Assembly (NCBI GenBank): GCA_024233305.1
Contig: JACKPV010000027.1
Location: 1-64,000 of the forward strand
DNA: 64,000 nt
From: Verrucomicrobiales bacterium
GTDB taxonomy: Bacteria > Verrucomicrobiota > Verrucomicrobiia > Limisphaerales > J093
Reading direction: 5' to 3'
The notes below the pieces were generated by a model that made no database searches, was not told where the DNA came from, and saw only the letters and a program-made list of their open reading frames with translations. Positions 25,275-33,195 of the stretch are shown here, in pieces. Both the position numbers and the translations under genes were made by a program. Numbering within the stretch: position 1 is the first letter of the stretch; the number at the start of each line of letters is the position of its first letter.

Positions 25275-26915
25275 ATGCCGACGCTCCCCATCCCGTCGCC
25301 CTACAACTTCGTGCCGCTGAGCGAGCACGTCTTCTTCCCGCCTTGGGCCGCCCAGGTCTCCCAGGACGTGCCCTTCTCGGACGGCATCTCCGGCTGGTTC
25401 GACATCGAAGTGGAGGCCATGACGCCGATCTTCATCCGGCACGGAGAGAAACCGCAGGGCTGGGACGAGGCAACGCCCGACCAGGTGGAGCGCCTGAGAG
25501 AGCACTGGCAGCGGGTTGGGGAACCGGGAGAGTCCGTCTGGCCAGAGGATGGCTGGATCGAGTTCTTCCGCGTCGCGGGCAGCAACTATGCCGTACCTGG
25601 AACGTCGCTCAAAGGCAGCCTGCGGCTGATCATGGAAATCGTGAGCTTCGGGAAATTCCCCTTGTCGGGTGGCAATCGCGTCCTACGGAAAGGAGACCGA
25701 GACCGTGGCACGAGGAGCATCTGTCAGCGGGAGGTACAGCGCCGAACCCAGGACCCCACAGGCTTTCCCGGCAGACAAGATCTCGCCGACATCATCTTTG
25801 GCTGTACTGAGGGGCACCGCGCTCAACGTGGGCGTGTCGCATTCGAGCCTCTCCAGTGCTCCTGCTTGCCGGAGGTTGCACGCCCCGTGATCTGGCCGGT
25901 CCTGCAAACCCCCAAAGGCAAGTTCGCGGCGAACTACGCGGATCAGCCTTTTGCGTCCGGGGATACCGGATGGACGCCGAGCTTGTTGGGATGGACCGAT
26001 GAAGAGGCGCGTCTCCGAGGATGGAAACTCTATCCCCGCAGTCGTACCGTTCGCGCTTCGCCAGAGCCTCCAGCCAAGAATGGCAGACTTCGCTGGGAAC
26101 TCTCCAGCCCGATGCGGCCCGTTCCCGCAGGAGCCCGATTTCGGGGCCGTGTGCATGTGCATAACTTGAGGCGCAGCGAACTCGGGGCTTTGCTCTGGGT
26201 CATCGGGCTCGGGGAGCCGGTCGATGCTCCCGCGGCCAACCGCCGGTTCTGGCACGCCTTGGGAGCGGCCAAGAGCTTCGGCTACGGTTCGGTCACCATT
26301 CGCGTGCCAAATGTGCAAGCATTGAGTTGTGCGCGGGATGGAGGAGGCCCGGACTTGGGAGAGTGTCGGGATCAGTTCTCGGCAGTCATGGATGGCTTCC
26401 TCTCCTGTGGTGCGTGGTCGGACTCCCGTCAGATCCGTGCCGTTCAGGTCATGTCTTGCCCAGACACCCTCTGGCCGATGCGCCTGGAGTACCCGTCTTT
26501 CAACGACTTCCAGGACTACGGGGATACGAACGACCATGCCCTGCTACCAGCGGTTCCCTATGATGCATTACCGTCGCATCTGACCGAGACAGGAGGGGAT
26601 TTCCCAGCGCCACCGCCAGCCGAACCGCTTCCTATCGACATCATCGGCCAGCAGCGGCCTCTCTCCTTCCTGCATGAACGTGAAGACCTCAAACGCGGCC
26701 GCGAACTCTGGTTCAGTCTCAAACTGAAGTCGGAGAGCGGCAGGAAGCAGAAGTTCCGCGCGGTTCTGCGCAATCCCGAAACCCCGGCGGCGGCCGCTCG
26801 TCACACGCCCGGCCATCAGATCAGGCTTTGGGTGATCGGCATCGAGGACGAGACGCACTTCATCCTTTCCGACACGCCGCCCGCCCCGGGAGAAACGCCC
26901 CAAAGCCCGGCATGA
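25275..26915 (+). CDS. TIGR03986-family Cas7 (RAMP) protein, Cas7-insertion type
   Basis: 546 residues. The N-terminus is the TIGR03986 signature: PYNFVPLSEHVFFPPW, VPFSDGISGWFDIEVEAMTP and AVPGTSLKGSLRLIMEIVSF. A RAMP Gly-rich loop lies at FWHALGAAKSFGYGSVTIRV. The region between the PGTSLKG strand and this loop is far longer than in ordinary Cas7, consistent with a Cas7 carrying an insertion domain, as in III-Dv complexes. It starts 5 bases after the csx19-like stop and overlaps the CARF gene by ATGA. Predicted to be the crRNA-backbone subunit distal to Cas5. Confidence 0.82.
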   Translation: MPTLPIPSPYNFVPLSEHVFFPPWAAQVSQDVPFSDGISGWFDIEVEAMTPIFIRHGEKPQGWDEATPDQVERLREHWQRVGEPGESVWPEDGWIEFFRVAGSNYAVPGTSLKGSLRLIMEIVSFGKFPLSGGNRVLRKGDRDRGTRSICQREVQRRTQDPTGFPGRQDLADIIFGCTEGHRAQRGRVAFEPLQCSCLPEVARPVIWPVLQTPKGKFAANYADQPFASGDTGWTPSLLGWTDEEARLRGWKLYPRSRTVRASPEPPAKNGRLRWELSSPMRPVPAGARFRGRVHVHNLRRSELGALLWVIGLGEPVDAPAANRRFWHALGAAKSFGYGSVTIRVPNVQALSCARDGGGPDLGECRDQFSAVMDGFLSCGAWSDSRQIRAVQVMSCPDTLWPMRLEYPSFNDFQDYGDTNDHALLPAVPYDALPSHLTETGGDFPAPPPAEPLPIDIIGQQRPLSFLHEREDLKRGRELWFSLKLKSESGRKQKFRAVLRNPETPAAAARHTPGHQIRLWVIGIEDETHFILSDTPPAPGETPQSPA

Positions 26916-27865
26916 GCGTGCCAAAGCGACGCCGGAAGCAATCCAAGCCCCGCCGCTCGGCGGCCCCCAGGCGAGCTCGACGCTTTTTGGCGCGCTGCAA
27001 GTCCTTCCCTTGGCGGCTGTTCCTGTTGGCCTCCGGCGCGCTGCTCACTCTGCACTGGTGCGCTGGCAGTTCGGAGAATTACTTCTCAACAGGTGACTCC
27101 CACGCCGGCGAATTCGCCCTGATTTCGCTCGTCCTGTTCCTTGTTCTCTCCTTCGCTGCCTATTGGGCTCGACACTCCTTTCACGGCGCTCGCAGCATTG
27201 CCCACCACCCCAGCGGAGAACAGCCCAAGACTGCGCTTGTCTTCTGCGTCTCTGCCCAGAACCTGGAACTCGCGCCGCAGCCAGACGGCAGCCTCCTGCT
27301 CCAAGCCAGGAACAAGGAGGGCAAGGTGACCAAGGAACTCCGCTTGACCCGTAAGGACCAGCAACGGGATGGCCGCACGCAACCCGCCATCCGGGTGGAT
27401 ATCGAAAAGCTGGACGAACTGGGTTTCCCGTGGAGTTGGCAACAGTTGTTGCGGGGTCTCGAACCGCACCTCAAGACCGTCCGCCGCATCCATCTCATTG
27501 GCTCGGCAGACTCCGCGAAAGGTGGTCACGGCTCGCATCGGCTGCTGGGGGAGTGCCGGCGCTTCCTTGCGGGCTACACCAAGCCGGACGAGGTCAAATT
27601 CATCACTCACCACCCCGCGCAGGATTTCGAGAATTTCAAACAACTCGCGGCGCTTTTTGACCGCATCATCAAGCACGAGCGGGAGGAAGGCAGTGCCGAC
27701 CGCGACATCGCCATTGACATTACCGGCGGGCTCAAGCCGGTAAGTGTGGCCGGCGCCATGGCGACTCTCAACAACGACGTGGCGGTCCAGTATGTGCAGA
27801 CAAACTGGCCTTGGCGCGCCTACCTGTACGACCTGCTCTATCTCGCGAAACCCGAGCTCCACTGA
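26912..27865 (+). CDS. CARF-like protein with two N-terminal transmembrane helices
   Basis: 317 residues. A strongly basic N-terminus (residues 1-33) is followed by hydrophobic helices at ~34-52 (WRLFLLASGALLTL) and ~67-86 (FALISLVLFLVLSFAAYWA), then a soluble domain from ~105. That domain ends with AIDITGGLKPVSVAGAMATL (267-286) and VAVQYVQT, the D-x-T-G-G-x-K motif of CARF-type cyclic oligoadenylate sensors; RRIHLIGSAD is the preceding Rossmann strand. No nuclease domain is attached. By analogy with Cam1 (a CARF-membrane protein that depolarises the cell), it is predicted to sense Cas10 signal and act on the inner membrane. It is translationally coupled to the cas7 gene by ATGA overlap. Confidence 0.7.
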   Translation: MSVPKRRRKQSKPRRSAAPRRARRFLARCKSFPWRLFLLASGALLTLHWCAGSSENYFSTGDSHAGEFALISLVLFLVLSFAAYWARHSFHGARSIAHHPSGEQPKTALVFCVSAQNLELAPQPDGSLLLQARNKEGKVTKELRLTRKDQQRDGRTQPAIRVDIEKLDELGFPWSWQQLLRGLEPHLKTVRRIHLIGSADSAKGGHGSHRLLGECRRFLAGYTKPDEVKFITHHPAQDFENFKQLAALFDRIIKHEREEGSADRDIAIDITGGLKPVSVAGAMATLNNDVAVQYVQTNWPWRAYLYDLLYLAKPELH

Positions 27866-27867
27866 CC

Positions 27868-28455
27868 ATGAAACGTTTCTTTCGCATTCTCTGGAACGCC
27901 GTTCGCAACCAACGCGTGTCGCTGATGGCCTTCTTCCTTGGGGCCGTGCTGTTGGGTCTCTCGGCGCGGCTGTTCGGCTTGCAGTTGCTGGGTGACGCGT
28001 GGGATTGGTTCGACAAGTTGCTCGGGATGCTGACGTTGTTCGTGGCCGTCGTGCTCTGGTTCGGCGAGGCGGCGGAGGATTGGGAGGAGGGGTTGCCCAA
28101 GCGGTTGCGGGCGGTCTTCCTCCACGAAGGAGCGCCGGTCATGGTGTGCGAAAACGCCGTGCTCGTCTCGGAAAACGACGTGCGCGCTTGGGGCCAGCAG
28201 CTCGGCGCCCAGATGGCCGGCGAACGCCAGCTCGCCTTCGCCCCCTTCTTCTCGCTGGGCGCCCCAAGAATCGCGCTGACCGACGAAGGCGATTGCAAGG
28301 TCCACGAAATCTGCTTCCACCTGCGGGAATTGCCGGCCCGGCTGCAGGCCCTGAGAGACGAGCAGCCCGGCGCCTGCTTGGTCTGGCGCCAACACGGCGT
28401 CAAGCCCGAGGAGAGCGTGGTGGCCGGCAGCACCGTGTCGGCGCCAGCCCATTGA
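27868..28455 (+). CDS. two-helix membrane protein ending the CRISPR operon
   Basis: 195 residues; the start is 2 bases after the CARF gene stop, so it is surely co-transcribed. Basic N-terminus MKRFFRILWNAVRNQR, helices at ~18-38 (SLMAFFLGAVLLGLSARLFG) and ~50-68 (LLGMLTLFVAVVLWFG), then a cytoplasmic domain of ~120 residues containing GAPVMVCENAVLVSENDVRA and CKVHEICFHLRELPARL. I recognise no family. The topology copies that of the CARF protein next to it (two helices, then a soluble domain), so a hetero-oligomeric pore, a regulator or an immunity partner are all possible. No enzymatic motif was identified. Confidence 0.6.
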   Translation: MKRFFRILWNAVRNQRVSLMAFFLGAVLLGLSARLFGLQLLGDAWDWFDKLLGMLTLFVAVVLWFGEAAEDWEEGLPKRLRAVFLHEGAPVMVCENAVLVSENDVRAWGQQLGAQMAGERQLAFAPFFSLGAPRIALTDEGDCKVHEICFHLRELPARLQALRDEQPGACLVWRQHGVKPEESVVAGSTVSAPAH

Positions 28456-28522
28456 TTCCAGCGCCCTTCACCAAGCCCCCCTCCCGTCGATGCCGCGCTG
28501 AGGTTGGGAACCGCCCCCCTTT

Positions 28523-28664
28523 TGGAGTGCGCCGGCAGCCTGCCTCGGCGAAGCCTGGCGAAGACGGGAGCGGAGTGGCGACGGCGCTTTCGCGGACGGA
28601 CCGGTTTCCGAATACCCGGAGCGCCGCGAAGCCCGTGAAGCGGCGTCGAAGCCGCCGCACTCCA
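28523..28664 (+). repeat. interspersed repeat M2, copy C
   Basis: 142 bp from TGGAGTGCGCCGGCAGCC to CCGCCGCACTCCA, with terminal inverted repeats of about 14 bp. Best-preserved copy; it is close to copy A over more than 100 bases. It marks the right edge of the CRISPR island, and copy A lies at the left edge. Confidence 0.8.
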
Positions 28665-28711
28665 GGACTCGACGCGATGTCCGGCATGGGGCCGGAAAAG
28701 CGGGACCCGGC

Positions 28712-29737
28712 TCAGGATGGGCAGGGCTTCGAGAGTCGAATGGCGAGACGCAGGGCGGCCAGCATGCTCGACGGGTCCGCCTGATTCCGGCCGGCCAGAT
28801 CGTAGGCGGTGCCATGATCGGGCGAGGTGCGCACGAAGGGGAGGCCGACGGTCCAATTCACCCCACGTTCGAAGCCGATCATCTTCAGCGGCCCAAGCCC
28901 CTGATCGTGATACATCGCCACAACCACGTCGAAGTCGCCCCGCAAGGCCTGGTGAAACAAGGTGTCGGCCGGGATCGGCCCGACGACATCCAACCCGGAT
29001 GAGCGGGCGCTTTCCAGGGCCGGGCCAATCGTGTCGATTTCCTCGCGCCCCAGGGCCCCGCCTTCCCCGGCGTGCGGATTCAGGCCCGCCACCCCCAACC
29101 GGGCCCGCGCAAGCCCGAGTTCCACACACGCCCGATGACCGAGTTCACAGGCCAGTCGCACCCGTTCAGCGGTGATGGCGTCCGGGACGTCGCGCAGGGG
29201 AAGATGCGTGGTCACCAGCATGACGCGCAACCAGCGATCGCGCTCGTCGGGGGCAAGGAGCATCATCCCGGCGCGCTCGGTCTGCGCAATCCGAGCGAGC
29301 AACTCGGTCTGCCCCACGAACGGGATGCCGGCGCGAATGATTGCCAGCTTGCTGACGGGCGCCGTCACCAGCGCGGCCAGTTCCCCGTCCAGACAGCCCT
29401 GTGCTCCGTGGCGCAACCACTCCACGGCCGCCCGCGCCGCCTCGGGGGCTCCCGACGAAAGCCCGGTCGGGAGCGATTCGGCCTGCGGCTGCCAGATCTC
29501 GACCCGACCGCCCTGCCCCCGGTCGGCCAGGGGCAGGCCGATGGGTTCGTTGGCGCGCCGGAGCCATGCCCGGTCACCGAGGATGAGGAACTCAGGACCA
29601 GGCCCGGCGACCAGCGTGCGGAGGGCCTTGAGGGTGATCTCGGGGCCAATCCCGGTGACGTCGCCGAGGGCGATGCCGATCCTGGCGGAAGGGCGGCGGT
29701 TCGGGGTGCGGTCCCCGGCCCCGCTGGACGCGGTCAT
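28712..29737 (-). CDS. pdxA: 4-hydroxythreonine-4-phosphate dehydrogenase
   Basis: NAD-dependent enzyme of the DXP-dependent pyridoxal 5'-phosphate pathway. 341 residues, normal for PdxA. Signatures: IALGDVTGIGPEITLKALR (usually GDPAGIG), ALVTAPVSKLAI, and the three metal-binding histidines in VTTHLPLRDVP, AGLNPHAGEGG and AMYHDQGLGPLKMI. The end PFVRTSPDHGTAYDLAG is diagnostic. It follows the surA-like gene after 9 bases on the same strand; surA-pdxA adjacency also occurs in E. coli, so this is a conserved pair. Residues 1-18 may be an over-extended start. Confidence 0.92.
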   Translation of the reverse strand: MTASSGAGDRTPNRRPSARIGIALGDVTGIGPEITLKALRTLVAGPGPEFLILGDRAWLRRANEPIGLPLADRGQGGRVEIWQPQAESLPTGLSSGAPEAARAAVEWLRHGAQGCLDGELAALVTAPVSKLAIIRAGIPFVGQTELLARIAQTERAGMMLLAPDERDRWLRVMLVTTHLPLRDVPDAITAERVRLACELGHRACVELGLARARLGVAGLNPHAGEGGALGREEIDTIGPALESARSSGLDVVGPIPADTLFHQALRGDFDVVVAMYHDQGLGPLKMIGFERGVNWTVGLPFVRTSPDHGTAYDLAGRNQADPSSMLAALRLAIRLSKPCPS

Positions 29738-29746
29738 GGCGGCGGT

Positions 29747-30712
29747 TCAGTAGTACTGGACGTAGGACTTGGCCTTGAGGCGGTTGATCCATTCCTCGTG
29801 CTGGCGGGCTTGTTCCTGCGCCACCAGCGTCGCCTGGATTTCGTCCCGCACCTCGGGCAGGGTCCGGACATGGTCTTTGCGGACGGCCTCGACCTGGATG
29901 ACCCAGGCCGTGCCGTCGAGTTCGATGACCCCGCTGTGTTCTCCCGCCTTCAAGCCGAACGCGGCAGCGGCCAACTCGTCGCGCAGGTTCGACCGCTCCA
30001 CCCACCCCCGGTCGCCGCCCTGGGTTCGATAGGTGTCCTCGGAGTAGATCATCGCCAGGTCGGCGAAGGAGGAACCCTCGTCCAGCTTCGTGATGATCTC
30101 CTGGGCCAGGATCTTCGGGAGGGACGGGGCGGCCTTTTCCTGCGCGCTGATCATGATGGTCCGCAGCTTCACCTGGTCGCCGAGTTTGAACTTGTCGAGG
30201 TTGTCGACGTAGTACTTCTCGATGCGATAGGGCGAGATGATGGTGCTCTCCGAGATGTGCTTCGAGCGCATGGCGGAGATGATGTACTCCTCGCGCACCT
30301 TCTGGCGCCAGGCGTCCCGGGTGGTGCCCTCGCTCCGCAGGGTCTGGGTGAGGGACACCCGGTCGCCGCCGAACTTCTGTTTGATGCGCCGCTCGATTTC
30401 CTCCTCGATGACGCTGTCCGGGAGCGCGTAGCCGGCGGTCTCGAATTCGTGGAGGATGAGTTTGCGCTCGATGAGCTGGTTCAACCCGTCCCGTTCGGCC
30501 TGCCGGATGCGGTCGTTGAGGAGCGCCGGACGGTCGCGATATTGGCGGACCAGCAACTCGACCGCCGGGCTGACGTAGCGCAGGACATCATCGCGGGTGA
30601 TCACCTGATCGTTGACGATCACACTGATGCCGTTGACAAGTTCCGTGTTTTCCTGACCGGAAACCGGAACCGCCAGCGCGCAAATTGCCGCCAGGAGCAC
30701 TCGCCTTCTCAT
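29747..30712 (-). CDS. SurA/PpiC-type periplasmic peptidyl-prolyl isomerase
   Basis: 321 residues with a signal peptide (MRRRVLLAAICALAVPVSGQ). Residues ~25-170 are a SurA-like chaperone part (VNGISVIVNDQVITRDDVLR, LNQLIERKLILHEFE). Residues ~175-285 are one parvulin PPIase domain (VKLRTIMISAQEK, SSFADLAMIYSEDTYRTQGG, then GDRGWVERSNLRDEL). Acts on outer-membrane protein folding in the periplasm. E. coli SurA has two parvulin domains, this one only one, which is common outside Proteobacteria. Probably one operon with pdxA. Confidence 0.85.
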   Translation of the reverse strand: MRRRVLLAAICALAVPVSGQENTELVNGISVIVNDQVITRDDVLRYVSPAVELLVRQYRDRPALLNDRIRQAERDGLNQLIERKLILHEFETAGYALPDSVIEEEIERRIKQKFGGDRVSLTQTLRSEGTTRDAWRQKVREEYIISAMRSKHISESTIISPYRIEKYYVDNLDKFKLGDQVKLRTIMISAQEKAAPSLPKILAQEIITKLDEGSSFADLAMIYSEDTYRTQGGDRGWVERSNLRDELAAAAFGLKAGEHSGVIELDGTAWVIQVEAVRKDHVRTLPEVRDEIQATLVAQEQARQHEEWINRLKAKSYVQYY

Positions 30713-30893
30713 TGGCCCGAATCTAGGAAAAGGCCCGGCGGCGGGTCAAGGAAGGCTTCCGATCCGGACCGGCGCGGCCCACCTCGAGCCGACGCATGAT
30801 CCTTTGAGAACGGGGATACCCCGTGCCGGGGTTACAGCGGTTTCCCCAGCCGTGATGGGCGCCCGGGGCTTGCGGGACCGCAGCCAACCTGTG

Positions 30894-30950
30894 CATTTCA
30901 GCGCCGACCGCATGTCGGCGGCTACCGCGCATCGAGTGGTTGCGGCTCAC
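30894..30950 (-). repeat. solo end of interspersed repeat M1
   Basis: ATTTCAGCGCCGACCGCATG, then TCGGCGGCTACCGCGC and TGCGGCTCACTC match one end of M1. On the minus strand it reads GTGAGCCGCAACC, and the TGA (30947-30949) is the stop of the PQQ-propeller gene, so the tip is again fused to a stop codon. Confidence 0.65.
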
Positions 30951-32188
30951 TCACCCCGCGGCGTCGCGCCGAAACAGAACAGCCGGGTCAAGGTGCGCAC
31001 GTAGAGTCGACCGTTGGCGACGGCGGGCGTGGCGTGGCAGTTCTCCTCCAAAGCGGTGCGTCCCAGCAGGGCGAAGTCCCTCCCGGCGGCGAGCGCCACA
31101 ATCTCTCCTTCGGTGGAAACGCCGTACAGCTTGCCGTCGGCGAACACCGGCGAACTGAAGTAATTGCCGCCCACCCGCTGCCGCCAGAGCACCGTGCCGC
31201 TCCGCGTTTCGACACAGCTGACCACCCCGACATCCGCCCAGAGGAACAGCAGGTCATCCCGGGCCAGGGACGTGGGCACGTAGGGGGCGCTCTGTCGGAT
31301 CCGCCAGACCTCGGTGGGCCGCCCGCCCGGCTCGGACGGTGCTTCGAGAGCGACAACGTAGTTTCCGCCACCACCGCTGCCGCACGAACTGATCAACAAG
31401 CCGTCCGCAACCACGGGCGAACTCACGCTGCGCTTGTCGAGCACTGCTCCAGATTGCCAGACGATCCGCCCGCTGCCGGCGTCCAGGGCGGCGATGCGAT
31501 CCTCGCAGGTGTTGAAAACCAGCCGGTCGCGCCCGTCGCTGGTCACCACACAGGGCGTGGAATAGTCGCCCCGACCCGGCTTGCGCGGCGCCTCCCAGCG
31601 AAGCGCCCCGGTCGCGGCGTCCAGCGCCACGATCCGCCCCGGCCCGATCTGGTCGTTGCTGAAGATGACCAGACCGGCGTGCACGACCGGCGAATGCCCC
31701 ATGCCGTGCTGGAACTCGCACGCACCGACCGCAAAGTCCCACACCGGTTCCCCGCCGTGCGTCAGGGCCGTGAGCGTGATGGCCCCATCGTGTTGCCAGG
31801 CGACGTAGAGCCGGTGTTCGTCCACGGCGGGGGTGGACGAGGCGAAGGTGTTGTTGCGGTGGAGAGTGAAACCGCCGGCCGAAAAGTCCCGGGTCCACAC
31901 GGTTCGACCGTCGGTGGCGTCCAGCGCGACCACCGCAAGCCGCTGCCCGGAATCGGTGGCGCAGTTGATAAAAACCCGCGGTCCCCAAAGCACGGGCGAC
32001 GAATGCCCGGGGCCCGGCAGCCGGACCTCCCACACCGCCGCGTCCCGGCTCCACTGCGCCGGCAGGCCCGCTGCCTGCCCGACCCCCGAACCGTTCGGAC
32101 CGCGGAACCGCGTCCATTCCTGCGCCTGGCCGCCCAAGGCTGCCAGAGCCATCCCGATGATCCAGGCCCGACCTGTCATTCCCGCCAT
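30947..32188 (-). CDS. exported PQQ-like beta-propeller protein
   Basis: 413 residues with a signal peptide (MTGRAWIIGMALAALGGQAQ, probably starting at the ATG at 32179). Repeated propeller blades with the PQQ-like Trp motif are visible: VVALDATDGRTVWTRDF, IVALDAATGALRWEAP, IAALDAGSGRIVWQSG and CVETRSGTVLWRQRVGG. The opening WTRFRGPNGSGVG is typical of Verrucomicrobia and Planctomycetes proteins in this class. Such proteins are periplasmic; they resemble BamB and quinoprotein propellers, but no dehydrogenase active site is evident and the role is unknown. Its stop codon lies in an M1 repeat tip. Confidence 0.85.
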   Translation of the reverse strand: MAGMTGRAWIIGMALAALGGQAQEWTRFRGPNGSGVGQAAGLPAQWSRDAAVWEVRLPGPGHSSPVLWGPRVFINCATDSGQRLAVVALDATDGRTVWTRDFSAGGFTLHRNNTFASSTPAVDEHRLYVAWQHDGAITLTALTHGGEPVWDFAVGACEFQHGMGHSPVVHAGLVIFSNDQIGPGRIVALDAATGALRWEAPRKPGRGDYSTPCVVTSDGRDRLVFNTCEDRIAALDAGSGRIVWQSGAVLDKRSVSSPVVADGLLISSCGSGGGGNYVVALEAPSEPGGRPTEVWRIRQSAPYVPTSLARDDLLFLWADVGVVSCVETRSGTVLWRQRVGGNYFSSPVFADGKLYGVSTEGEIVALAAGRDFALLGRTALEENCHATPAVANGRLYVRTLTRLFCFGATPRGE

Positions 32189-32474
32189 GCCGGTGAGCTT
32201 TCAACACCCGAGCCGCCAAGGCGAGGAAATCCGCGGGCGCCCCGGACCACCGCTGTCGGCGGGGGTCGCCGCATGCCGGTAGAAAATCTCACGAACATGA
32301 TAAGCAGAACGTCTAATTAAACCGCGTGATTGACTCGCCGGGCGCTTGGTTTTTTCCTATTGGCGCTTTGGGTCCCCGGAGGCGCCCTGGCGCGGGCGGC
32401 ATGGGGTGGCGGCGTGCGGCGGCGCCGGACCGGGTCGCCGCGCACGGCCGGCCGGCGACTCGGGCCATTTGACC

Positions 32475-33194
32475 ATGAATGTACTGGTTCGATTGTTCGG
32501 CTCTTCCGTGGGGAAGAAGCTGGTGATGGCGGCGACCGGCCTGGTCTTGGTGCTGTTTGTGCTGGGCCACATGATCGGGAACCTGCAGGTGTTCCTCGGG
32601 CCCGAGGCATTGAACCGCTATGCGGCGTTCCTGCAGAGCAACCGCGAAGTGCTCTGGGCGGTGCGCTTGGTGCTGCTCACCTGCGTCGGCCTGCATGTCT
32701 GGTCGGCGTTGAAACTCAGTAGCGAGAATCGCGCCGCGCGGCCGCTCGACTACGACGGCCGACCGGCCCCGGCCGCCGCCACGTATGCCTCCCGCACCAT
32801 GCTCATGAGCGGGTTGATCGTCGCGGCCTTCATCCTTTATCACCTCCTGCACTACACCGTCCGGGTGGAGGCCATCAACTTCACGGGTAAGAGCTTCCTC
32901 GACCTCAAGGAGGCGGCGCCCGGCGGCGGCGAGCGCCACGACGTGTTCAAGATGGTCATTCTCGGCTTCCGGCAGCCGCTGGTTTCCCTTTTCTACCTCG
33001 TCGGCGTCGGGCTGCTCTGCCTGCACCTGAGCCACGGGTTGCGGGCCATGTTTCAATCCCTCGGGCTGCTCACCCACAAGTGCGGTCCGCTGATCGCGCG
33101 GGCGGCCCCGGTGGTGGCCTGGATTCTCTTTCTCGGTTACGTCTCGATTCCGCTGGCCGTGTTGCTGGGCTTCGGGAAGGAGGTTTTGCACTGA
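32475..33194 (+). CDS. sdhC: succinate dehydrogenase cytochrome b subunit
   Basis: 239-residue membrane anchor of complex II, the single-polypeptide, five-helix type seen in Bacillus and Bacteroidetes. Helices are visible at LVMAATGLVLVLFVLGHMIG, VRLVLLTCVGLHVWSAL, MLMSGLIVAAFILYHLLHYT, LVSLFYLVGVGLLCLHLSHG and VVAWILFLGYVSIPLAVLLG. Histidines in LGHMIGN, GLHVWS, YHLLHYT and HLSHGLR are candidate haem ligands. The ATG at 32475 is chosen because the hydrophobic core starts soon after. The flavoprotein gene starts 1 base after its stop, so sdhCAB is one operon. Confidence 0.92.
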   Translation: MNVLVRLFGSSVGKKLVMAATGLVLVLFVLGHMIGNLQVFLGPEALNRYAAFLQSNREVLWAVRLVLLTCVGLHVWSALKLSSENRAARPLDYDGRPAPAAATYASRTMLMSGLIVAAFILYHLLHYTVRVEAINFTGKSFLDLKEAAPGGGERHDVFKMVILGFRQPLVSLFYLVGVGLLCLHLSHGLRAMFQSLGLLTHKCGPLIARAAPVVAWILFLGYVSIPLAVLLGFGKEVLH

Positions 33195-33195
33195 C

